Source: Haberlea rhodopensis (taxonomy: Eukaryota; Streptophyta; Magnoliopsida; Lamiales; Gesneriaceae). From it: a stretch of DNA of 64,000 nt. Of this stretch, positions 12,980-22,930 are shown piece by piece. Under the pieces are notes generated by a model that was not told the DNA's origin, searched no databases, and saw only the letters and a list, made by a program, of their open reading frames with translations. How positions within the stretch are numbered: the stretch's first letter is position 1; every line of letters begins with the position of its first letter. The position numbers and the translations under genes were made by a program. The stretch is taken from positions 124,001 to 188,000 of the forward strand of contig CAJQUN010000439.1 in NCBI GenBank assembly GCA_907163345.1. Direction: 5' to 3'.

Positions 12980-14477
12980 ACGTGGATCACAAGTCTGTCT
13001 AAGGTGATGCAGGTATGTAATGCAATCCTATTACATTTTTGCTTCCAAAATATATATCTTGATTCTTGATGCTCCATCTTCAATCTCGATCGCCCACTAA
13101 TTCTAAAGTTTTTACATTTAAATCGTGCAAACAAGAGAATAGGGATACAAATCCGGGGTGGGATACATCAGAAAATAGAGAGAGCTGGCTCGCAGGCCTG
13201 ATAACCAAAATCACAATTATAATGAAACATTAAAAACCTAAACATTCACCTAAACACATTGGTCAAGGCCCGTAATCATCCATCATGCAATCACAACATA
13301 TGTAATTAAACATTAAACTGAACAATTACATCATATGTAATTGTACTAATCACATTACATGTAATTAGAACACAATAATTAATTTATTCTATCATTTCCC
13401 AGTAATCGCATCATTAATTGAAAAAAAATTAAAAATTAAATAAAACCATTTTATTTAATTTATAATTAATTAAATTTCAATTAATTAGTAAAATCACCAT
13501 TTTACCGTTTAACCATCATATTAATCGAAAATAAAATTAACAAACTAAATGAAACACTTTCATTTAATTTCTAATTAATTAAATTATCAATTAATTGATA
13601 AAATCACTATTTTACCTCAACTCATAATATTAGCCAAAAATAAAATTAACAAATTAAATGAAATATTTTCATTCAATTTTTATTTAATTAAATTTTCAAC
13701 TAATTGTAAAATCTCCATTTTACACTTAATAAATTAAAAATCACATTTTTAATAAATTAAGTATTATGATTTATTTCAAAAATAATATTCTGATAAAATA
13801 TCTAAAATGACCCAAAAAATTTATGATCTCCAAACAATTTGGATCCCAAAATAAAATATGCAATTGCAAAACATTTTTCGACATATCAGCACCAATTTTC
13901 GAAATTTTAGCCAATCATTTTTTTTTTTAATTTTAAAACTAAAAAAAACGGAATGCTACTGTTCATCTTCCGAAAAAAATTTCGAATTTAGGGTTACAGC
14001 AGCCGCCTCCTTGCACGCCGCCGCCATCTCACCAGACCACGCGTCTCCTCATCTCCATCGCACCAGCCACCATGAACATTTCATGGCCGGTGGTCTCGCA
14101 AAGGCCGCCGCACGCAAGGTTCACAATACCGTGTACAGAACGAGATCCCCAGTCGCTTTCTGCTCGCTCAATCGCGATTTCACCTGTGCGCAGAGCCACT
14201 TAGATTCACGACTCTCGACTGCACTGTGTACAGAACCACCAACTGAGCTTCGCACACAGCGGTGAAGAACCTTCGCCGTGAGCGCCGCCGCGCGCGATGA
14301 GTTTTCCGGCGAAGAGTGTTGGAAACAGTTTCCAGAGTTTAAGAATTTTGGGTCTAATTGAAAATTTTTCTATGTTTTTCCGGATCCAAAATTTCTGAAA
14401 ATTCAAATACGATTAATATCAATAGGAAACGATCTAACAAAATTAATTATCAGATATACAAATCAAAGCGCAATCTG
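12980..14477 (-). other. AT-rich 5' leader of copia copy 2 with a GC-rich block
   Basis: 12980-13860 is very AT-rich with repeated AATTAATTAAA motifs and no coding potential. 13980-14320 is GC-richer (many GCCGCCGC runs) and differs strongly from copy 1, whose equivalent block (about 5260-5330) is much shorter. The plus-strand open frame at 13858-14265 matches nothing I recognise and is probably fortuitous. Confidence 0.5.
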
Positions 14478-14490
14478 GCTCTGATACCAT

Positions 14491-14883
14491 TGTTGGGTTT
14501 CCATACCCCGACGCCAGATACAAACGCAGCGGAAAATAAACAGTAAACAGATCTGACCCAGGGACGGATCGATCGCGCCTGATTCATATATAAACATGCA
14601 AATATCGAATATTAATGCACGAAAAGAGATTACCGTTAACAACGAAATCAATCTGATGGCGGTGGTCCTCGAGTCCAATCAACCTGACCAGATCTACAAG
14701 CCCGGCACCAGTGCTAGTGTGATGACGGCTATTCTCAGAGAGTGAGTGTTGATTGAAAGTGATTAGGTTGTTTTAACCTTCTGATACAAATGTCATATTA
14801 ATAGTTGTAATAAGCTAATTGGGTCAGGGTTAATATAAAGCTCATTGGGCCAACATTTGGCTTGTAGGGTATTTATGCTAACA
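14491..14883 (-). repeat. 5' LTR of copia copy 2
   Basis: 393 bp with TG...CA ends; followed inside on minus by a one-base spacer and the initiator Met-tRNA primer site. The TSD GCATG follows directly at 14884. Confidence 0.93.
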
Positions 14884-14943
14884 GCATGGTTTTAGATTCA
14901 CTACGTGAATCATTAGGTATTGGAAGTAGAGGTTGCATTAAAT

Positions 14944-15871
14944 ATATGTGTGCCACGAGAAACCATAATCATTTCACGGGCCTTGGTGCTCGCCATGTCG
15001 CGGTCGTGTTGCTTTGCCCTGGGTTGGTTGATATCGGTAGACCATTCACCTTTGGGGTATTCGGCCGAGTTGGGTTCTCGGCTTTGGTCAGGTCCTCTTT
15101 TCTCTTTGTGGTGCTTGCGTGACAACCTCGTCGCTCGGCATGAGTCTACTTTGTAGGAATACGCAGGATTTGGGAGAATCTCGTGCATTATTTTGGTTGC
15201 AACTGGCTAATCGTGCGAGTTCGCCCCTTTCAATGCTTCTATTTACTTACCTAATTTATAATTATATAGCTTCTGTGTTTTGACAGACATGCTTTTATCC
15301 GCGGTTGTCATGTGGTGTCTGTAACTAGACATCTATGTTATAGTATTTTCTCTTTGGTTGTGGTTATTTTGTTCTGCTTCACTGCAGGGGCAATACTTTG
15401 CTTTGACTACTAGACCTTTAGGTTTCGTGCGACATCCAATGGTGTTCCTGGATCGTTGCCTTTCAGTGAAGAATTTGGATACGAGATCTTGCTCTTTTGT
15501 TTGTCTTTTTCATTATACGTCTATCGTCTATCCCTATTTGTACATTAAATTTAATGGAAGACAGTCACCTTGCTCGACTGCATCCTGGGCTGCATGGTTT
15601 GAGTGGACATTGTTTGGCTCCGGTGATCCCTGCATTATCCTGGTCAATGTCTTATTCTTCTACTATGATTCAGTTTACCATTGCACATTTTACTACGCCA
15701 CTTCATATGCGTGTCTTCGTCATTGTCCAAGATTGACATATGTATTTGTTACTGTTTTTGTTTGTTTCGTCGTGTTTCGACGCCTATCGGATGGATCTTG
15801 GTTTTCTGTTACTTTAATATAGTTTTTGTTTATGATATAAAAAAAATATGTGTGCCACGAGAAACCATAAT
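14944..15871 (+). mobile_element. Retroposed insert with 26-bp TSD and short A-run
   Basis: A 26-nt sequence beginning ATATGTGTGCCACGAG and ending CCATAAT is at 14944-14969 and again, identical, at 15846-15871. The 876 bp between (14970-15845) ends in a short A-run (TATAAAAAAA). A long perfect TSD plus a 3' A-run is the mark of LINE-type target-primed insertion. The insert has T-rich stretches and one plus frame open for 154 codons (15358-15822) that I do not recognise. It could be a 5'-truncated LINE, a SINE-like element or a retroposed transcript. Confidence 0.75.
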
Positions 15872-17421
15872 AATCTATATTCTATTCTCTTTATATAATG
15901 TAAAATTACGATATTATCCATCTATATTGTTTCTATCTAACTTATTAGAAGAAACTTATTAAAGTAGTTTTAGGACTTCTAATAAATAGATTAATAAGTA
16001 TAAATGTTGCCATATTGGAATGGTTTTTTTAATGCAACATGAAAAAATGGTTCTTCTGAATAATATAGAAATAAAATATTATATTTGTTCCTGCAAATTA
16101 TTTATTACAATTCATGTGGCCATTAAATAAATCGGTATTAATGAAACTAATTATAAATAAAAGTGTGCTTTATAATATTTAAGTTGATTTTTCTAATAAA
16201 ATATTAAATAATTACCAAAAAAATTCATTGTATGTATACATGCAAATTGTGTTGTGTTACCTAATTATATATTTGAGTGAGACAAATTGCTTTATATACT
16301 TTAGTCACACATAAATTGCTTTATGGCATGTGAAATATATGTTATTTAAAATACTGTTGATTATGTAGTTCGATCATTATTGGCAGCTCGTTGCAGACAT
16401 TTTTATGCACAAAACTTTCGGGGGTAATTTTATGTCGGAGTGGTGCAACTGTCCCTAAAAAAATTATTATATTAAAATATTAAAAAATTATATTTTACCC
16501 GTTTAAAATCATCTATTTTTTTATGTTATTATTTTTTACCTCCCTAAACAAAAGTTCTGCATTTATCTATGCAAAACTTCGGAATTCATTCCAGTTTTTA
16601 ATGCCAAAAAACCCAATAATTTAAAATGTTTTATTTTTGCTCCCAAAACACCCCTATATTAATATCAAATTAATTAGTAATTAAACTTTAGTTTTTGAAA
16701 TTAAATAAATTTATTTATTTATTGAATATAATTCTTTGTATTATGTAGTTAGTCTTATGTATGCGCACGTCTACACAAATGATTCGTTTTTTTTTTTTGA
16801 AAAACAATACATGTTTTAACCTAAAATTAATTTAAATCAGTGATTTCAAACTAAATTCTAATATATTAATTTTAACAAAATATAAATTTACTATAGAAAT
16901 TAAGTTGTTTCATAAGCTGTAATTTAATGCTATTTAAATTTTTATGATTAAATTCAATATTTTATTTTAATCTAACTAAAACGAATTTTTAAAAAAATAT
17001 TACGAAAATTTTAAGAATTAGATATCTATTTATCTAAAAATATGTCATCTATTAATAATTTTGTGCTGAAATTTTAACTTCAGATTGATAAAGGATATTT
17101 CTGGAACAAAATCAAGCCTTTCGATATTTTGAATTTTTCGATACGAAAAATACTGGAATACATTTTAAAGATAAAATCAAAGTTACTAGGTTTTTGTAGA
17201 ATTTATTAATTATTTTTCTAGTATTTTTTTCTTATTAGTGTATGTAACATGCGTATTTAGTAGACAATAATTAAAAAAATCATACTTTTAAAATATTTTT
17301 TTTATTTAATGAGTGATGTACTTACTTATATTGTAAGAAGAAAGTTTTTAATAATATAAAATTCTTTACTAGTTAAACAAAATATTTAATAAGATAACTT
17401 CTTGTATGCATCGAGTGTGGA
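15872..17421. other. AT-rich spacer, no gene seen
   Basis: Long A/T runs, no open frame with recognisable sequence on either strand and no terminal repeats noticed. It ends at the MULE target site CTCCGGTGCA (17422-17431). Confidence 0.6.
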
Positions 17422-17431
17422 CTCCGGTGCA

Positions 17432-17568
17432 GGGTTTTTTAACTAAATATTCGATTTTAAAAAATAATTTAACAATTTAACCGAATTTTTTTTTTTATTA
17501 TCAAACTAACCTAAGTCGCCATGTGAGATGGCGACTTCAACTGAAGTCGCCATCTCACATGGCGACTT
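17432..17568. repeat. Left TIR of the MULE
   Basis: Inverted copy of 22620-22755 with some mismatches and small indels in the AT-rich part. The inner part, AACCTAAGTCGCCATGTGAG and the following palindromes, is nearly identical in both TIRs. Confidence 0.88.
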
Positions 17569-17780
17569 TAACAAAAATTTTTTTTTTTTATGATATCGCC
17601 ATCTGAGTTGGCGACATCAATATAATTTATTGATGTCGCCATCTCAGTTGGCGACATCTATTTAATTTATATGGATGTCGCCATCTGAGATGGCGACACC
17701 ATTAAATTATATTGATGTCGCCAACTCAGTTGGCGACATCAATAATATTTATTGGTGTCGCCATCTCAGATGGCGACACC
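17515..17780. repeat. Left subterminal array of short palindromes
   Basis: Seven units of the form GTCGCCA(T/A)...(A/T)TGGCGAC start near 17516, 17546, 17595, 17635, 17677, 17717 and 17757. Each unit is a near-perfect 21-nt palindrome, spaced about 30-50 bp, separated by AT-rich linkers. Some linkers extend the pairing (e.g. TGATGTCGCC...GGCGACATCA). They could be transposase binding sites or hairpins. Confidence 0.9.
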
Positions 17781-17789
17781 AATGAATTA

Positions 17790-18228
17790 TAACCTAAAAA
17801 CAACACGCCGCCGCACCATTTCTCTTCTTCTTCGTTTCTTGTTGCGTTCTTCAGCTCTTTTGCAAAATCTTTCATCCGTTCGTTCTCAAATTTTCTTCCT
17901 AACATTTCTGCAAAAATCAAGCCATTTCCAAAATATTTAAGGTAAGCTTTTTAATTTTGTTATTTATGTATCGTAGATAAATTATGATTTTAATATATGT
18001 AGTGTGAGTATATTACTTGTTGGAGTATATTTTTGTGATGTGAAATATTAAAATTTAAGTTGACGAAGATGGAGGCGGCGACAGGCGGTGGTGTGGCCGG
18101 CGGTGGTGGCCGGCGGCGGCGTCGGCCGGCGGCGGCGGTGGCAGATGGTGGGCGGCGGCGGTGGGCGACAGACGGGTTGTTTTTGTAATGTTGAGTTTAA
18201 TGTTGTTAATTTTTGTATTATATTTCAG
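17790..18228 (+). other. 5' leader and leader intron of the plant mobile domain gene
   Basis: A pyrimidine-rich leader (17800-17941) ends in a good splice donor (AAG|GTAAGC, at 17941/17942). The acceptor TATATTTCAG ends at 18228, giving a 287-nt intron one base before the ATG. The intron contains a GGC-rich tract at 18070-18168. Its short frame from an ATG at 18069 is low-complexity Gly/Arg/Ala and I do not regard it as coding. Confidence 0.5.
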
Positions 18229-18229
18229 G

Positions 18230-20018
18230 ATGGATCAAATGAGACAACCAGGCCCGGTTGACACACATCTTTTGTCGTTGCAGTCTACACATCGATCTGA
18301 GGATGTATGGGCAGGTGATATGGATAGTATACTTCGTGTGAGAAACCCAGATAGCTATTTTTGGGATATGTGTCCATTAGATATACGTGTTGTTAATTTA
18401 TTGCACGTTATTGGATTTTATGGTATCTATAGGTGTGGTAAGATTGAACTTGACATGCACCTGATCACGGCTTTAGTTGAGAGATGGCGCCGTGAAACAC
18501 ACACGTTTCATTTTAGATCAGGAGAAGCGTCCATCACACTGCAAGACATTGCAGTAATATGGGCGTTGCCAGTAGATGGCATTGTAGTGTCGGGGATTGA
18601 TATTGATAGGGCTCTACCCGATTGGCAAGAATATTGCCATACATATTTAGGTTTCTTACCAGCCATCACAGACCTTAAGGGCGCACGTTTGAAATTAGTT
18701 GCTTTGCATAATCATTTGCTGCTCAATCCATTGGATGAAAATAGTACAGCAGATGATGTTGTTAAGTTCACAAGGGGTTGTGCGTTATTGATGTTAGGGG
18801 GGATTATGTGCCCTGATTCCTCAGGCAATTTTGTTAGATTATTATATTTACAAAAGTTGGAGGATATCGACTCTGCCAGTACATATAGTTGGGGCAGTGC
18901 TGTATTGGCATACTTATATCGTGAGTTGTGCACGTCATCAGAGAAAGGGAAAAAAGTTATAGGTGGTGCAGTGCAACTCTTACAGGTAAATAATATGTTT
19001 GTTTTTTTTAATATTTAAAATATGTTTCTGGTCAATCTAACTTGTGTTATTGATGTCACTACAATAAATGAGATTTGGGCATGGTCACGAATCCCAAGTT
19101 TGACTCCGCAATTGGGTAGCGATAGATCTGATATTGGACCAATAATTGTCGGCCCAAACAATGTGTTACCTTCTGCTCCATATGGTGTGAGGTAGTACAA
19201 ATATGCATTGTTTTATAATTGATCTTATGTGTGAATGCATTTAATAATTTATTTGAATATATACAGGTGGTCGTGTCATTTAATCTTTACAGAAACTGGG
19301 AGTCATTCCATACGCATCATAAGGGACATCCTCGATGACCAGCCAGTAACTCAAGTAAGCATGTTGTTAAATTAATTTGTACAAAAATATACTCTTTTCA
19401 TAGTATGTAAAAGCAATGTTGTTTTGCAGTTTAATTGGCAGCCGTACCCTGATGAGTACACTGAAGGAATCACTGAGTTGGGGACATATAAGGGACCGTT
19501 GATTTTCTTCGACATAGTTGAAATGCAACGGTCTGATCGAGTACTGCGACAATTTGGGATGCTACAAGATATCCCAGAAGATCCACCAGCGGGGGATGAG
19601 GCGTTGCATAATGTTGGTAGAAGGGGAAATGTCAACAAAAACTGGAGCACTAGGCATATAGCTCACATTCTTTGCTGGGAGAGGGCAAATGATCTACGTG
19701 TCGACAGACCACGATTTACTGACGGTGGTTACTACGTTGTTGGCGGATACAGTGAGTGGTATGAACAAGTGACACGTAGATACATTGGGCGTCAAGAATA
19801 CTTTGTACAGACAGGATATCAACATGGTGATGGCCCGGCATGGCAGCATGTGGTACGTTAATTACGTGAAATTTTAATTTTATATTTGTGTTTCGATGTA
19901 TAAATTTTATATGGACATTTGTACTTTGCAGATTGAGCAGATGGAACAGTTATCTACAAGCTATGACCGACATCTGGCCATTCTTGATTATTTTGAATCA
20001 TTCGCTCCGTCTTCTTAA
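18230..20018 (+). CDS. Plant mobile domain (PMD) protein inside the MULE, five coding exons, 490 aa
   Basis: The ATG at 18230 is one base after a splice acceptor. Proposed exons are 18230-18985, 19073-19191, 19267-19354, 19430-19852 and 19932-20018 (TAA at 20016-20018); they join in frame to 490 aa. Introns are 75-87 nt with GT-AG ends; the first acceptor (AATGAG) is weak. The protein has the PMD signature: RWRRETHTFHFRSGEASITL then DIAVIWALPVDG (about residues 80-125), and TYSWGSAVLAYLYRELC near residue 225. PMD proteins include host MAIN/MAIL1 factors, implicated in silencing and genome stability, and many transposon-borne versions. Its role here is unknown. The last 65 bp also encode the transposase C-terminus on minus. 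Confidence 0.85.
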
Positions 20019-21948
20019 GCCGTTCGAAAAAATAGAGCACACAACGATCAAAAGTTAATTGCACAATGGCGGTGATTGGAAGTCGACGTGCACCTTTCAT
20101 AACTCCATTTATGCATTCTGACATATTTGTGGTCATGATACCACAACGCCAGCCTCCGTCATGAGCAAGCGACCATTGACACTTATCAATACGACTCAAG
20201 TAATCAAAAGCCCTTGGTTCTATAAGTTTAATCTCTTCCATTGTGCGATCAAATTTTCTGACCTGATTTTCTGATCCCGCTCTCCAACACAAGTCTTTCA
20301 AATGAACGGATTTGAAGCGACTATTAAAGTTTGAACAAACATGTCTCAAACAAAATCGATGTACTCCAAGGGGTGATTTGAAGTCAGGAATACAATCGGC
20401 TGCAGCAATGAGGCCTGGATGACGGTCAGAAATCAAACATACACCACCCTCAGATCTTCTCACAATATGCTTGCTAATCATCTCCAAAAACCATCTCCAT
20501 GACACAAAGTTTTCTTCATCAACAATTGCAAATGCCAAAGGTAAGATTTGATTATTCGCATCCATTGCCACGGCAATCAACATCTTATGTTGATATTTCG
20601 TATACAGATGTGTTCCATCCACGCTTATTACCCGGCGGCAATGCTGAAATCCTTGTACACATGGATGGAAGGCCCAGAACACGTAATTCAAAGTCTTTTC
20701 TATTGGTCTGGCATTTTCAAGGTGAACCCACTCAACGACTGTGCCGGGATTCCATTTTTGCAAAGCTCCCATATAGTAAGGCAATTTCCTCACGGAGCTC
20801 TCCCATGTTCCGTACACATTCTGAACAGCACGTCGTAAACTAAACCATCCTTTGGCATAGGAGATCTCAAATCCATATTTATCTTTCACTGTTTGAATTA
20901 CATACTTTATTTCGTAAGCTGGATCACGCCGAACAATTCCCACTAACAAGCTAGCAATCATGTTTTTGTCCAAATTTGCATGATCGACCGACAGTTCACT
21001 CAAAAGGCAAGTGTGAGAACCTCCATACTTGTTTATTTTGAATAAACCAACTTTTTTCTTCAACGAGGCCCGCAGGTACCATCTACAAAACATATCTTCT
21101 GTACTGTGTTTGCACACCACTTTCCACAATGTTTTTGTACTCTTGACAACGCGGTACTCCCGTTTCGCAACACGTACAGAGTAATCCTTTACAGCTGCCT
21201 GCAAATGAGCTTTATCTTTGAAAACCATATCTAGATGGATATCCCCTTTCGAGTAGTCGTAGTAACTCCCCCATCTACCTGTTGGAATGTCTAATGAGTC
21301 TCCAAATACTTCGGGATGTGTCATTGAGAAGAATGGAATTGTTGGATAAAGGGCATGAGTATTTGTTGTGGTTGTGTCTGGTACATTATCTGGCACTTCT
21401 TCAATATCAACCTCATCGTCATCAGACTCATCCTCAGATGGAATTCCCTCCGGTTCAGTCTGAAAATCATCTCCAAAATCCACAAAACTGTCTGCTAATG
21501 GCTCGGGAACAATATTGTCAGCAACTATAGGAGCATCATCTTGAATCCTAGAGGTAGTTGCCATTTCTGTATCTACTACAAATGGACCACTACCACTTGT
21601 TGGCATTTCTGTAATAAAATCATAATCTCTCCGTTCTGTTTGTATATACATCTCCAAACAACTATAATTTTGTTCAGAATCCAATACCCATGCTAAATTG
21701 TAATCACTGTCAACGGGAAAAATTGTTTGTTTTATCCCAGAAAAATCAGTAAATATATATTTACAATATATTTTCATAATGAACTGGTTACGGTCGATGC
21801 CAGTAATATCATATATGTCGTTCACTAACTGCAAATAATTAATAGTGCGAGATATTGTCATGCCTTTCGACGGACCACGATCATATCTAACAGATTCTGA
21901 ATCTTGTAATATATTGCCTCCCCAATACAACAAAACTTTAATTGACAT
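19954..21948 (-). CDS. MuDR-type MULE transposase, 664 aa, C-terminus truncated
   Basis: An N-terminal PB1-like domain (about 1-95, starting MSIKVLLYWGG) is followed by an acidic linker, a MuDR DNA-binding-type region (about 230-330, with VFKDKAHLQAAVKDYSV and CKHSTEDMFCRWYLRA) and the MULE DDE domain. In that domain VISVDGTH supplies the first Asp, LISDRHPG the second, and TNMSEC, about 104 residues later, probably the Glu; HRFCLRH carries the conserved Cys/His. The frame stops shortly after ERLKKTERM, so the C-terminal SWIM zinc finger usual in this family is missing. The end overlaps PMD exon 5. A leader intron near 21952-22028 is likely. No internal stop is seen. Confidence 0.9.
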   Translation of the reverse strand: MSIKVLLYWGGNILQDSESVRYDRGPSKGMTISRTINYLQLVNDIYDITGIDRNQFIMKIYCKYIFTDFSGIKQTIFPVDSDYNLAWVLDSEQNYSCLEMYIQTERRDYDFITEMPTSGSGPFVVDTEMATTSRIQDDAPIVADNIVPEPLADSFVDFGDDFQTEPEGIPSEDESDDDEVDIEEVPDNVPDTTTTNTHALYPTIPFFSMTHPEVFGDSLDIPTGRWGSYYDYSKGDIHLDMVFKDKAHLQAAVKDYSVRVAKREYRVVKSTKTLWKVVCKHSTEDMFCRWYLRASLKKKVGLFKINKYGGSHTCLLSELSVDHANLDKNMIASLLVGIVRRDPAYEIKYVIQTVKDKYGFEISYAKGWFSLRRAVQNVYGTWESSVRKLPYYMGALQKWNPGTVVEWVHLENARPIEKTLNYVFWAFHPCVQGFQHCRRVISVDGTHLYTKYQHKMLIAVAMDANNQILPLAFAIVDEENFVSWRWFLEMISKHIVRRSEGGVCLISDRHPGLIAAADCIPDFKSPLGVHRFCLRHVCSNFNSRFKSVHLKDLCWRAGSENQVRKFDRTMEEIKLIEPRAFDYLSRIDKCQWSLAHDGGWRCGIMTTNMSECINGVMKGARRLPITAIVQLTFDRCVLYFFERLKKTERMIQNNQEWPDVGHSL

Positions 21949-22171
21949 ACCTTAAAATAAACACAAATTTTATAAATTAGTACAGTATATATAATATTAT
22001 GAAATTTAATTATTTCTATAACAACATACCTGCAGAGAAATATTCACGAATTCTGAAGAAAATTTGAATTTTCACGAATTCTGAAGAGAATTTGTTCGAA
22101 AGCCGAAGATAATTTGCTATATTTCAAAAGAGTAACATTTTGTTCAGTTTTATAGACAAAATAATTGATTA

Positions 22172-22676
22172 TTGTCGCCATCTGAAATGGCGACATTAAA
22201 TAAAAAAATAATTTTTTTTTATTGTCGCCATCTCAGATGGCGACAATATTTAAAAACAAAAAAAATTTCTGTCTTTATATACCGACACCGTGTCTTTATA
22301 TACCGACACCGGAAAAAAAAAATATTTTTTAATATAATGTCGCCATCTGACATGGCGACATCCTTTAAAAAATTAAAGGATGTCGCCATGTCAGATGGCG
22401 ACATCAAAAAATAATAGTTTTTATATAATATTTATGGAAGTCGCCATGTAAGATGGCGACTTCCGTGAAGTCGCCATCTGACATGGCGACATTGTAAAAA
22501 TAATAGTTTTTTTTAATAATATTTGTAGAAGTCGCCATGTCAGATGGCGACTTCAATGGAAGTCGCCATCTGACATGGCGACATTGTAAAATAATAGTTT
22601 TTTTTAATAATTTTAATAGAAGTCGCCATGTGAGATGGCGACTTCAAATGAAGTCGCCATCTCACATGGCGACTTA
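22172..22676. repeat. Right subterminal array of short palindromes
   Basis: Ten units of the same GTCGCCAT...ATGGCGAC type near 22173, 22225, 22341, 22382, 22440, 22470, 22531, 22562, 22622 and 22652, often as pairs about 30-40 bp apart. Two tandem copies of TGTCTTTATATACCGACACC lie between units at about 22270-22311. Small open frames through this array are by-products of the repeats. Confidence 0.88.
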
Positions 22677-22755
22677 GGTTACTTTAATAATAGAAAAAAA
22701 AAACGATTATTTTGTTAAATAAATTGTTTTTTTCGATTAAAAAGTTAAAAAACCC
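22620..22755. repeat. Right TIR of the MULE
   Basis: Ends in AAAGTTAAAAAACCC; reverse complement aligns with 17432-17568. Directly followed by the second copy of the 10-bp TSD. Confidence 0.88.
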
Positions 22756-22778
22756 CTCCGGTGCATGCACCCAACATA

Positions 22779-22782
<4 letters not shown>

Positions 22783-22845
<63 letters not shown>
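22783..22845. repeat. (AT)n/(GT)n microsatellite
   Basis: About 26 AT units followed by a short GT run, 20 bp beyond the MULE TSD. Confidence 0.95.
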
Positions 22846-22930
22846 CACGCCCCCAAGAATTTTCCATTTAATATTTTCAACACAATCATCTCCTCTTTTG
22901 AGAAAAATTGGCTCCGGTTCGAGCCTTATA

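Larger units (their letters stand above)
7214..14883 (-). mobile_element. Full-length Ty1/copia LTR retrotransposon, copy 2
   Basis: Two 393-bp LTRs (7214-7606, 14491-14883) bound the element. GCATG flanks both ends (7209-7213 and 14884-14888), a 5-bp TSD. On minus the primer site TGGTATCAGAGC is at 14478-14489, one base inside the 5' LTR, and the polypurine-like AAGTGAGAGAT abuts the 3' LTR at about 7607-7617. By eye the LTRs differ at about 12 of 393 positions (3%), mostly transitions. Internal coding is degenerate. The order leader, gag, integrase, RT, RNase H is copia. Confidence 0.95.
17432..22755. mobile_element. Complete Mutator-like element (MULE) carrying a plant mobile domain gene
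   Basis: The 5,324-bp element begins GGGTTTTTTAACT and ends AGTTAAAAAACCC. CTCCGGTGCA flanks it at 17422-17431 and 22756-22765, an exact 10-bp TSD of MULE size. TIRs of about 136 bp (17432-17568; 22620-22755) include two palindromic units each. Inside are a plus-strand plant mobile domain gene (18230-20018) and a minus-strand MuDR-type transposase (19954-21948), convergent and overlapping. Both frames are open, so the copy may be recent. Mobile domains in plant transposons are known; this architecture should be checked for novelty. Confidence 0.93.

Noticed and set aside
13858..14265. 135-codon plus-strand frame
   Set aside because: Antisense within the copia leader, absent from the sister copy, low-complexity GC-rich composition.
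15358..15822. 154-codon plus-strand frame in the retroposed insert
   Set aside because: No recognisable sequence and Phe/Tyr/Cys-rich as expected from T-rich noncoding DNA; described only as part of the insert.
18069..18189. Gly/Arg/Ala-rich short frame before the PMD gene
   Set aside because: GGC-type simple repeat inside the likely leader intron; no reason to call it coding.
22172..22414. Short frames on both strands with MSPSEMATL-like peptides
   Set aside because: By-products of the MULE palindrome array; the same peptides appear on either strand because the units are palindromic.
17515..22676. CRISPR-like array interpretation of regularly spaced repeats
   Set aside because: Plant nuclear context, units are terminal parts of a MULE with TSD, and linkers are AT-rich related sequence rather than unique spacers.
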